Source of the DNA: Gemmatimonadales bacterium
GTDB lineage: Bacteria; Krumholzibacteriota; Krumholzibacteriia; LZORAL124-64-63
Assembly: GCA_019038745.1 (NCBI GenBank)
Contig: JAHOYV010000037.1
Location: 37,440 to 101,439, forward strand
Length of the DNA: 64,000 bases
Direction: 5' to 3'
The notes beneath the pieces are model-generated. The model had not been told where the DNA came from, ran no database searches, and saw nothing but the letters and a program-made list of their open reading frames with translations. The translations under genes were made by a program, and so were the position numbers. The number at the start of each line of letters is the position of its first letter. Within the stretch, counting starts at the first letter, position 1. Below, piece after piece: positions 26,136 to 34,700 of this stretch.

Positions 26136-26977
26136 CCAGGTCAGCAATTACATATTGTAGTGAACAATCTAGAAGTTGGAGTGGATGGGGGAGGCTTGGT
26201 GTGCCGTTGGCGATCACTTTCCTTTTGTTTTTTCTATTGATTGGCTCGGCAGGCGAAGCGGCTGCCCAGGACCGCCGGGATATCTCCATCCCGGGGACGG
26301 TTCTGTCCTTCGCTCCGGTGGACACCCTGGTTTTGCCCACTGAGGGAAGGGTTGCGGGATTGACCTGGCTGGGCGCCGATACACTGGTGATTCTGGCTGA
26401 TATGCCCGACACGCTCACCGAGTCCGGCGAGAGGGAAGTAAAGCTGGTGTTTCAGGATTCCACCGGCACGATCATCAAGGAGGAGGATTTCTCAGGCGTT
26501 CTGGACCGCGGATTGGCCTGGGATGGGGAGTTTCTTTGGAGTTGCGGCGATGCCGATGACGGCTCGTCGATCCTGTACAAGATCAAGGCCGATACCGTGC
26601 GCGTGGAGGAGGCTTTCAACACGCCCGGCCATCGTCCCAGCGGGATCTGCTGGGATGGACGTTTCCTTTGGATAACCGACCGGGATTCTGGCCGGATCGA
26701 CCGTTTTGATCCGGAAGTCAAGGAAATCACCCGCTCGGTGGTTCCGCCCGGGTTCTCTCCCTTCGGATTGGCCTGGGACGGTTTACACATGTGGGTCACC
26801 GACAGCGGAACCGGGCGACTATACCGTTTGGCAGGATCCAGACGGCACTGGAACGCCACCGCGGACGCTGAATCCTTCATGTTCCGGGGCCGGGACGTAC
26901 TTTTGCTTCACGACGGACGGTCTTTCTGGATTGTTCCCGATGGGCAAAATTCAGCAATTCAAATCCGTTTTGAATGA
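26132..26977 (+). CDS. Exported beta-propeller-like protein
   Basis: 281 residues. Signal peptide with LAITFLLFFLLIGSAGEAAAQ (about 26-46). The mature part has repeats of the form GLAWDGEFLW...ILYKI, GICWDGRFLWITD...RIDRFD, GLAWDGLHMWVTD...RLYRLAG, the pattern of six-bladed NHL/Vgb-like propellers. Four or five such repeats are visible, so it is probably a single propeller without catalytic residues. Starts within the stop of the hybrid kinase gene (ATGA). It may be the periplasmic sensory or binding partner of that kinase; this is inference from position. Confidence 0.78.
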   Translation: MTRSAITYCSEQSRSWSGWGRLGVPLAITFLLFFLLIGSAGEAAAQDRRDISIPGTVLSFAPVDTLVLPTEGRVAGLTWLGADTLVILADMPDTLTESGEREVKLVFQDSTGTIIKEEDFSGVLDRGLAWDGEFLWSCGDADDGSSILYKIKADTVRVEEAFNTPGHRPSGICWDGRFLWITDRDSGRIDRFDPEVKEITRSVVPPGFSPFGLAWDGLHMWVTDSGTGRLYRLAGSRRHWNATADAESFMFRGRDVLLLHDGRSFWIVPDGQNSAIQIRFE

Positions 26978-27006
26978 AATTTTTCGGGTGTCTTGACGTT
27001 TTAACG

Positions 27007-27039
27007 AAACATAACTAGCTTCTTTTACGAAATATGTTT
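27007..27039 (+). promoter_or_regulatory. Candidate operator upstream of fur (inverted repeat)
   Basis: Perfect arms AAACATA (27007-27013) and TATGTTT (27033-27039) 19 bases apart, in the AT-rich space before the Fur-family gene. A possible -35 box TTGACG lies just before it at 26994-26999. The position suggests autoregulation. Confidence 0.4.
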
Positions 27040-27076
27040 TCAATTTGTGTATCCCACCAAAATGGAGAGGTTGAAA

Positions 27077-27595
27077 ATGATAGATGCAAGTGGCAAGAAT
27101 GCTGTTGATCCCAAAGTGATCAAGGAGAAGGAAGTCGCCTTCGCCCAGTTTATCCAGGATAGAGGGCTGAAAACCACCAAGCAGAGAAATACGATAATTT
27201 CCGTGTTCTTTGCCATGCGGGGTCACATTTCGGTTGAGGAATTGTTGGTCGAGGTCAAGCGGGCCAATCCCAAAATCGGATATGCCACAGTGTATCGCAC
27301 TCTGCACCTGCTGGTCGAGAGCGAATTGGTCCAGGAGAGACGTTTCGGTGATGGATTGGCACGTTACGAGGGCCACTCCGGGGTTGAGCACCACAACCAC
27401 ATGATCTGCCTGGAGTGTGGAAATATTTCCGAGTTTTCCAACCCCAGTCTGGTGAAATTCCAAGGTCAGTTGGCCGAGGAGAACAACTTCAAGATCTATC
27501 GTCACCGGTTGGAACTTTACGGTGCTTGCAAGGATGAAAAGGCCTGCCAGCTCCGCAAAAAGAAAAAAGCTGCTCATGCCCATGGCGGTGGATGA
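27077..27595 (+). CDS. Fur-family transcriptional regulator
   Basis: 172 residues. Winged helix at about 20-95: RGLKTTKQRNTIISVFFA, HISVEELLVEV, GYATVYRTLHLLVES with the recognition helix ATVYRTL. Dimerisation domain with the metal-binding motif VEHHNHMICLECGNISEF (His-x-His and CxxC zinc/iron sites). Closer to Fur/PerR than to Zur by the HHNHMICLECG box. The C-terminus ends in a Lys- and His-rich tail (KKKKAAHAHGGG). Start ATG 27077 has GGAGAGG six bases upstream. It overlaps the alanine racemase gene by 20 bases. Confidence 0.93.
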   Translation: MIDASGKNAVDPKVIKEKEVAFAQFIQDRGLKTTKQRNTIISVFFAMRGHISVEELLVEVKRANPKIGYATVYRTLHLLVESELVQERRFGDGLARYEGHSGVEHHNHMICLECGNISEFSNPSLVKFQGQLAEENNFKIYRHRLELYGACKDEKACQLRKKKKAAHAHGGG

Positions 27596-28736
27596 TCACG
27601 CTTCTTGGTTGACGATTGAAATCGACCGGTCCGCCCTGGTGGAAAACATCTCGGTTTTTCGCCGTCTAGTGGACCCGGGTACAAGATTGATGGCCGTGGT
27701 CAAGGCGGATGCCTATGGCCACGGCCTTTTGCTTGCCTCCGAGGCCTTTCTGGCAGGCGGCGCCGATCTGTTGGGCGTTCATTCCCTGGCTGAGGTTCGT
27801 CGTCTGCGAGAGGGCGGGATCCAGGCTCCGGTCCTGATTCTGGGCCCGGTAACTGCCGGTGAATTGGGCCAGGCTGTTGAACTCGGTGCAGAGATTACCG
27901 TTGCTTCCTTGTCGGCAGTACGGGCGAGTGCCGATTATGCTGCTGCTTCCGCCACGACTGTTAATGTCCATCTCAAGGTGGAGACGGGGGTGAACCGGCA
28001 GGGAGTGGTGGAAGAAGAGTTGTCGGCAGTTTTGAAGATTATGGCTGACCAGCCGAAGCTGGTTCTGGCCGGACTGGCCAGCCATTTTGCCGATGTGGAA
28101 GATACTACCGACCACGCCTTTGCATTGAGGCAAATGGACCGATTCCAGGGTTTTGCGGAGGCCCTGACCCAAGCTGGACACTCGAACTTTCTGTGCCACA
28201 TGAGCTGTAGCGCTTCCATCCTGCTGTGGGATCGCACCCAGCGGGACATAGCCAGGGTGGGAATCAGCGCCTACGGGATCTGGCCGTCGCGGGAAACGCT
28301 GGTGGCTGTGAGGGAACGCTGTCGTCAGGAGGTGGTCCTGAGATCGGCGATGACCTGGAAAGTGCGGGTCAGTCAGATTCGCGAAGTTCCGGCCGGACAA
28401 GCAGTGGGTTACGGCCGCGTTTGGCAGGCACCGACCGACAGCCGGATCGCGGTCCTTCCCGTGGGGTACTCCGACGGCTGGTTGCGGGCCTTTTCCGGGC
28501 GCGCCCACGTTCTTATCCGAGGTCGGCGGGCTCCGCTCGTGGGTCGGATCTGCATGAATCTCTGCATGGTGGATGTGACCCACATCCCCGAAGCGGTGGC
28601 CGGTGATACGGCCGTCCTGTTGGGTAGCCAGGGCCAAGAGACGATCACGCCCTCGCATCTGGCCGAACAATTGGGAACCATTCCCTATGAAATTGTTACT
28701 TTGCCTGGATCCACTTGGACCCGGGTCCTAATCTGA
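27576..28736 (+). CDS. alr: Alanine racemase
   Basis: 386 residues. PLP-dependent: catalytic Lys about residue 43 in MAVVKADAYGHG, second catalytic Tyr about 279 in AVGYGRVW followed by IAVLPVGYSDGW, substrate-binding Met/Cys region GRICMNLCMVDVTHIP. Interconverts L- and D-alanine for peptidoglycan. Overlaps the fur-family gene by 20 bases (starts at 27576 or 27582 are both possible). A fur-alr overlap is unusual and may tie D-alanine supply to metal or peroxide state. Confidence 0.96.
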   Translation: MPMAVDDHASWLTIEIDRSALVENISVFRRLVDPGTRLMAVVKADAYGHGLLLASEAFLAGGADLLGVHSLAEVRRLREGGIQAPVLILGPVTAGELGQAVELGAEITVASLSAVRASADYAAASATTVNVHLKVETGVNRQGVVEEELSAVLKIMADQPKLVLAGLASHFADVEDTTDHAFALRQMDRFQGFAEALTQAGHSNFLCHMSCSASILLWDRTQRDIARVGISAYGIWPSRETLVAVRERCRQEVVLRSAMTWKVRVSQIREVPAGQAVGYGRVWQAPTDSRIAVLPVGYSDGWLRAFSGRAHVLIRGRRAPLVGRICMNLCMVDVTHIPEAVAGDTAVLLGSQGQETITPSHLAEQLGTIPYEIVTLPGSTWTRVLI

Positions 28737-28769
28737 AATGCCGGACCGAACCTGAAAGGACAAACTTCC

Positions 28770-29228
28770 ATGCTCGACGCCTTGAATCGATTCTTCCAGG
28801 AAAAAGTAACGCCCGCTGCCGATGTCGACGAGGATGCCCGTCGCCTGCGTATCGCCACTTGCGTGCTGTTACTGGAAGTCGCCCACGCTGACGACGAGTT
28901 CTCCGAAGAGGAAAAGAACTCTATTGCCGGTATTTTGGGCCAGCGCTTCAACCTGGGTGATCACCAAGCCGATGAGTTGGTCGCTTTGGCGGAACGGGAA
29001 CGTCTGAAGTCCGACAGCCTCTTTGAATTCGCCCAGTTACTCAATGAAAAGTTCACACGTGAGCGGAAGCTGGCAATCGTTCAGTTGCTGTGGCGGGTTG
29101 TTTACGAGGATGGAATCCTGGAAGCTCATGAGGACGCATTGATGCACAAGGTAGGAAAATTGTTGGGTGTCAGGCACGAGGAATTGATGGCTTTGAAGAT
29201 CCAGGTCAAGCGTTCCCTAGCGGATTGA
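28770..29228 (+). CDS. TerB-family protein
   Basis: 152 residues, all helical. Matches the TerB/COG4103 family: RLRIATCVLLLEVAHADDEFSEEE with the conserved D-x-x-x-x-E metal-binding pattern, repeated near KLAIVQLLWRVVYEDGILEAHE. It is the 'tellurite resistance B' fold, a small all-alpha metal-binding protein; in most bacteria the function is unknown. Starts 33 bases after alr with AAAGGA upstream, probably in the same transcript. No other ter genes are visible. Confidence 0.85.
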   Translation: MLDALNRFFQEKVTPAADVDEDARRLRIATCVLLLEVAHADDEFSEEEKNSIAGILGQRFNLGDHQADELVALAERERLKSDSLFEFAQLLNEKFTRERKLAIVQLLWRVVYEDGILEAHEDALMHKVGKLLGVRHEELMALKIQVKRSLAD

Positions 29229-29437
29229 AAAGTTTAGCGGTGGTGTACCCGGAGCCCCGGCGGTGTCCCCTCAGGTACGGAAATCAAGCCGTCGGTTTTT
29301 GGTGGCGGATGAATTCGACAAAGTAACTCATTTTCAACAAGTAAGTTAATTCGATTCAGGCGAGATGGCATTTTCTCTGCATAGGATCCCTGTTCCACTG
29401 ATTACCCAATCCTAACCGCATTCCAGGAGGGAATTCC

Positions 29438-30595
29438 ATGCCCCGAAATCCAAGAGTGATCCTGATGGTAGCACTCCTTTTGCTGGGTGGTACCCTGATC
29501 GGCTGTAGCGATGAGGCCGTTGATCCACTGGCCGCTGACCCCTTGGCGGACAACAGCCCATCAGTAGACAATTACGACCTGATGGATTTCAGCCTGCCCT
29601 ACGGCGGCTTGACGACATCCGATGAGGCCGAGGCTTTTGGTGATGGTTCCCTGCAACTGATGATGCTGGCCGAAGACGAGGAGCTAGTCGATGATCCCCT
29701 GGCTGATGATCCGGCTATTTCCGAAAGGCCGGTCTTTACTTTCCTGAAACTGCGTTGGGGTATGCTATCAGGTCCGGAGGATTCGCTCAGAGTCAACGAT
29801 GGTCACTGTGAGGTCACCGACTGGACCGGTGAACTTCACACTGATCGTGGGTTGGTGGTCGTCCGCCGAATGGTGGCTTTCGAGCAGCCTGCCGATCACG
29901 TGATCTTCCCCCGCCTGGACGAGAAGACCGTGGCCTTCGTTTCACACACTTCCTGCGGTTCCGACGGCCTGGTGATCCAGATCATCGAGCGGCCCATCGA
30001 TCCGGATGCCGAGGGTTACATCCCAAACATTCTGCATATCAATCTGGCCGGATACCAGGGTGAATTCGAAGTGGGACAATTGGCTGCCCTGGATCTATTA
30101 ATCGAAGTGGATGAGCAGGGTAATCAGATCCAGTTGACCGGGTTCAAAATCAGCGACCTCAACATCTGCCCAAAGGGTTTTCTCAGTGGGCGGTTCGGTC
30201 GTATCCCAGGGCAGGGGGACGCTGAAGAGATGGGAGTGGACGAACGTCCCGGTGAACACTTGGGCAATATCGCCGGTACCTGGACCAATTTGACAGGACG
30301 GATCGAAGGTTTCCTGCGCGGGGGCTATGGCCTGGACCAGACCGGTAACCGGGTTTTCTTCGGCAAGTACATAGATCGCCAGGGGCGATTCCGGGGCATG
30401 CTAGTCGGCACCTGGGAGCTGGCAGCCGAGGAGAGGGATCTGGCCGCTTTCTCAGGTCATTGGGTAAGCGCTTCGGGCAATGCCGAGGGTCGGCTCGGGG
30501 GCCGGGCCTACTCTGTTGAGGGTTCCTCGGGCGGGTTCTTTGCCGGTCGGTGGGCTACGCTTTGTGATGATGAAGCGGTGGGTGAAATCAGATAA
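29438..30595 (+). CDS. Lipoprotein of unknown function
   Basis: 385 residues. Lipoprotein signal: hydrophobic ILMVALLLLGGTLI then the lipobox IGC-SDE with lipidated Cys about residue 23. An acidic spacer rich in DPLA/DNS follows (residues 27-90). The C-terminal half has Gly-rich strands of the form GTWTNLTGRIEGFLRGGYG, GKYIDRQGRFRGMLVGTW, FSGHWVSASGNAEGRLGG, suggesting repeated beta hairpins. No family known to me. AGGAGGG precedes the ATG. Stands alone between TerB and the dockerin-like protein. Confidence 0.7.
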   Translation: MPRNPRVILMVALLLLGGTLIGCSDEAVDPLAADPLADNSPSVDNYDLMDFSLPYGGLTTSDEAEAFGDGSLQLMMLAEDEELVDDPLADDPAISERPVFTFLKLRWGMLSGPEDSLRVNDGHCEVTDWTGELHTDRGLVVVRRMVAFEQPADHVIFPRLDEKTVAFVSHTSCGSDGLVIQIIERPIDPDAEGYIPNILHINLAGYQGEFEVGQLAALDLLIEVDEQGNQIQLTGFKISDLNICPKGFLSGRFGRIPGQGDAEEMGVDERPGEHLGNIAGTWTNLTGRIEGFLRGGYGLDQTGNRVFFGKYIDRQGRFRGMLVGTWELAAEERDLAAFSGHWVSASGNAEGRLGGRAYSVEGSSGGFFAGRWATLCDDEAVGEIR

Positions 30596-30636
30596 AAGCA
30601 AGAAAGATGAGCTGAAAGCTGGTCGATAATGATGTT

Positions 30637-30665
30637 GCAGGCGGGTCCACTGTGGGCCCGCCTGC
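30637..30665 (+). terminator. Strong hairpin after the lipoprotein gene
   Basis: A 13-pair stem beginning GCAGGCGGG, with one G-T pair and a three-base loop, 41 bases after the stop codon. No run of T follows, so it may act as an mRNA-stabilising hairpin or a Rho-type end instead of an intrinsic terminator. Confidence 0.5.
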
Positions 30666-30747
30666 ATCCGTCCCATTGACTATACATCTGAATTCCAGTA
30701 GGATGGCATTAATGTCGGTAGCGGTCCCCAATAGCAAGGAGATCACC

Positions 30748-31368
30748 ATGACGTCCCGTTTTTATTTTTCTGCTTTCCTGGTCCTTGCTCTCTTGATCCC
30801 GGTTTCCGCATTTACAATTCCCGATTTGGATAATACAACTGTCGAGACCAGGGCGATAGCGGATGTATCAATTCTGATCTGTCCCGCCTGTGACGGGCGG
30901 AGGTTGGAACTGGCCCCGCTTTTCGGAGGACCCTCGGTGGACGCCACCATCGAATTGTATTTGTTGGATGGGGACGGAACTCCCGTCGCGAATTTCCCGT
31001 TTGAAGATATGTGGTTGGATTCTGATGATCTGTGCTTTTGCCAGGGCGGAAGCACGGCCGACGCCAATACCGATGTCAACGGATATGCGCAATTCCAAAA
31101 GCCTTTTTGCGGTGGAGGCTGTTCGGAGAACCCATCTCTCGGGGGAGTAGTAAATGGAATGGCCGTTGGGGATTATCCGATTCCCCATATCAAGGTCAAC
31201 AGTCCCGACATGAACTGCGATTTTATAGTTGATCTGGTGGACGTGACCTTGTTCGCCTCGGCCTATTGGGCAGGGTACGATTACTGCGCGGACTTTATCT
31301 GGGATGGAGTACTGAATCTGAGTGATGTGGGTATTTTGGCCCAGCATTATGGGCATCAGTGTCAGTGA
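30748..31368 (+). CDS. Exported protein with dockerin-like C-terminus
   Basis: 206 residues. ATG 30748 has AAGGAG upstream and begins a clean signal peptide (FYFSAFLVLALLIPVSA). Middle part is beta-rich with several Cys (CPACDGRR, CFCQGG, FCGGGCSENP) and an Ig/big-like pattern (PSVDATIELYLLDGDGTP). The C-terminus has two EF-hand-like repeats: DMNCDFIVDLVDVTLFASAYW and CADFIWDGVLNLSDVGILAQHYG (Asp/Asn at ligand positions), the dockerin type I style used in FCB-group secreted proteins. Calcium binding and cohesin-type docking are likely but unproved. Confidence 0.75.
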   Translation: MTSRFYFSAFLVLALLIPVSAFTIPDLDNTTVETRAIADVSILICPACDGRRLELAPLFGGPSVDATIELYLLDGDGTPVANFPFEDMWLDSDDLCFCQGGSTADANTDVNGYAQFQKPFCGGGCSENPSLGGVVNGMAVGDYPIPHIKVNSPDMNCDFIVDLVDVTLFASAYWAGYDYCADFIWDGVLNLSDVGILAQHYGHQCQ

Positions 31369-31759
31369 TTTCATCTTAATATCGCCATTACCATAATTCC
31401 GGTCTCCCTGGAGTATACTTCCAAATCAGTTGGAATATAATTGGAAAAATATCATAAATTTATAACAAATATGAACTCCCGGGGAGGGCGGAGTGAAATG
31501 ATGGCCGACGATTTATCATTCCCAAAGACAATCCATTGTTCCATGCTCCGTTTGATATAAAAACTTATAACTAGCTATGTTAAAACAAGTTTTACGATTG
31601 GAAAAATAAATTTCCAGAAGTTGGAGGCGAATATATTCCGGTTAAAATTGTGTCATTTCAGACCCATTTGCCTCCGCCTGCGGAAAAGTGGTAAAATAGG
31701 TATGAATATGGGCAAGGATGAGGGCTGAGCCCCTCTCCTTGGGAAGGATCTGGGGAGAA
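31369..31759. other. AT-rich intergenic region with a promoter for the C25 protease gene
   Basis: About 390 bases, much more AT-rich than the flanking genes, and without open frames of note. A probable sigma-70 promoter sits at 31668-31697 (see next entry). The remainder holds no gene I can support. Confidence 0.5.
31668..31697 (+). promoter_or_regulatory. Promoter of the C25 protease gene
   Basis: TTGCCT (31668-31673), 18-base spacer and TAAAAT (31692-31697), about 60 bases before the start codon at 31760. Confidence 0.5.
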
Positions 31760-34700
31760 ATGATGAATCGACGGGTCGCGGCCAAACTGGTCCTGACTTT
31801 ATGTGCAATACTTGGTGCTGGCCTGAGCCTTCCTGCTCGGGCCGATTGGATCAGTCTGGGTGGTTCCGAGGACAGTCGGCCGGCGGTGGAAGTCCGGCAG
31901 CTTGCCTGGAACAAGGTTCAAGTAAATGTGTCCCTGCGTGGATTCTCCAGCCAACCGGTGACGATTCAGGGGCGCACTTATTCCAAGCTGAGAATCCCGG
32001 GCAACTGGTTCACTCTGGAAGCCGGTCAACCGGAACTTCCATTTCTGACCACGCGATTGATGATTCCCGAATCAGGTAATCCAGCGGTACGTGTTGTCGA
32101 GAGCTCGTGGCGAGAGATTCCCACAGATCCGATTGTTCCAGGGAAAGGGAATATCATGCGGGACGTGGATCCTGCCACAGTGCCTTGGACTTTCGGTGAA
32201 GCGTATTCCTCCGGGGGTGTTTTTCCCGCTACGCCGATTGGCCTAGGTACGCCGTTCATTCTTCGAGATCTGCGCGGAGTGGGGTTGCAGATCAATCCCC
32301 TGCGCTGGGATGCCGATCGGGGTGTTTTACTGGTACTTGAAAATATCATGTTGGAAGTAGAGACCACCGGTTCGGGCGGCCTGAACGAAAAGAAATATCC
32401 GGCGACCGGGGATTTGGACCACCAGTTCGCCGGGCTCTATGATCTGGGCTTTGATAACTACCAGGATTCAGGGAAATACAATCAGCTGGAAACCGAAGGC
32501 ACCCTGTTGGTGGTTTGCCCCGAGGAATTCGCCTCCGTGATGGATCCTTTCCTGGAGTGGAAAAAACAACGGGGCCTCTCCGTGGAGAGGATCACAACCC
32601 AGAGCGTGGGTGGAACTGCTGAGGGCATCCAGGCGGCCATTAAACAGAGGTATTTTTCTCCCGCCGGCCTGACCTACGTGATCCTGGTCGGCGATGTGGA
32701 ACAGGTCCCTACCAACCTGGGGACCTATGAGGGGGCTTTTGACGACACACGCTATGCCTGCGTCGAAGGTAATGATTTCTATCCTGATCTGTTCGTGTCC
32801 CGCATCTCGGCTGCGGATCAGGAAGATGTCCAGGTCCAGGTAGCGAAGTTCATTCACTACGAACGGGATCCTGACCCGAATGGTACCTGGTATTCCCGAG
32901 CCTCGGGTCTGGCCAGCGACCAGGGTATTCCCACCGATTCCCAACGCGCCGGTTTGCTGCGTGACGATCTGCTTTCCTACTCATTTACCAGCGTGGATGA
33001 GATCTACGCCCCGACTGCAACGACCGAAATGATTATTCAGGCGGTGAACGAGGGCCGCAGTCTGATCAACTATCTAGGCCACGGCAGCGGTTTTGCCTGG
33101 TCAAGCCCCTACTTGCCCGCAGCTGATGTTCTTTCACTGCAGAACGGTTGGATGTCGCCCTGGATCCTGGATGTGAGCTGCTACAACGGGGCTTTCGGAT
33201 GGGGTGAGTGCTTTGCCGAGGCCTGGATGCGGGCCGGGACACCCGAGCAGCCCCAGGGAGCCGTGGCCATGTTCAGTGCATCCACTTCCACGCCCTGGGT
33301 TCCCCCGACGGTTATGCAGGCCGAGGCAGTGAGTTTGCTGGTCAACTCCCAGGCCAATGTCATCGGTTCGCTTTTTTACCACGGAATCATGGAGGTGCTG
33401 GACACGTATCCCGGTGACGAGGGTGTTCAGTTGGTAGAGCAGTACAACATCTTCGGGGATTGTTCGCTGGTCGTCAGGACCGCTCAGCCGCAGGTGATGA
33501 GTATCCAGCATCCGACCGCGGTTCCCCTCGAGGGGATGGAATTTCCCGTGTTGTCGGACATGGAGGGGGCGATGGTGGCCCTGTTCAGCGGAGGCGTTCT
33601 GCACGGATCGGGGATTACGGATCCCACCGGGAGCGTGGTGTTGGACCTGGTCAAACCGGTAACTGCAGCCGGGGAGGTGACTCTGACGGTAACCGGATTC
33701 AATCGCTTACCCTACATCATCAATCTGCCGGCCGTCGAGGCCCAGGAACTCATCATCGACCCGGCGGAAATTCCTGTGGGCGAGACCACCCGGGTGACGG
33801 TTCGGTTGTTGGATCCCGTAACGGTTCAGAAGGCCACGTCCGATATTCTTGTCAGTATCGAGGGTTTTGGTGTCGAGGGTTTGGAACAGATCACCGGACC
33901 GGACGGTGTGGCCGAATTTGATGTAACCCCACGATACGGGGAGACCCTGATTGTGCGCGGTCGGGAGTCCGGTGCCTTGTTTGATCTTTTTGGCGCCGAT
34001 CTTCCGGTGACGGGGAGTTCACCCCTGCCTTCGGCGACTATTTTTGCCACTACTCCCATGATCGATTTGCCGGATACCTTGGCCACGAACATGGAGGGCC
34101 AGGTGACCGGGTCGGCTGCCGTGTCGGGCTTGGTCCTGGCTCTGGAATATTTCAATACGCTGGAATTGTTTACATCCACAGGCGGTTCGGCCACCGGTTT
34201 TCTGACCCCTCGGTGGCCGGGTTTTGTAAAGGCCACCCTGATGAGGGAAGGTTATTCGATTTACACCAAGGAAATTGAGGTGATCCCGGCTCTGGGGACT
34301 CTGGATGGGACGGTCGTCGACGGCGATGCGGACCTGGCTACGATATACAACGCCAGGATCTCTGGTTTTCATCCCGGGGATGATCCGACCGGGGTGCCTG
34401 CCTTCGAGGTGTTTTCGGATTACTACGGGAACTGGGCGCTTCCCCAGGAAATTGCCATTGGATACTACGATATCCATGTTGAGAAACTCGGGTATTTTGA
34501 TTACCTCCAGACTGTTTTACTGATCTTCGGGGAAAATTCCCTCCAACTCAGTTTGACCCAGTCACCGCGAGGCCTGGTCTCCGGAACTGTGATCAGCGCA
34601 GAAGACAGCTCTGGTTTGTTCACGCTGGTGGAAGTTTTCCGCGCCGATACGGGAGAAGAGGTGGCCTACGCCTGGTCCACGGGTGCCGAGGGCGGTTTCA

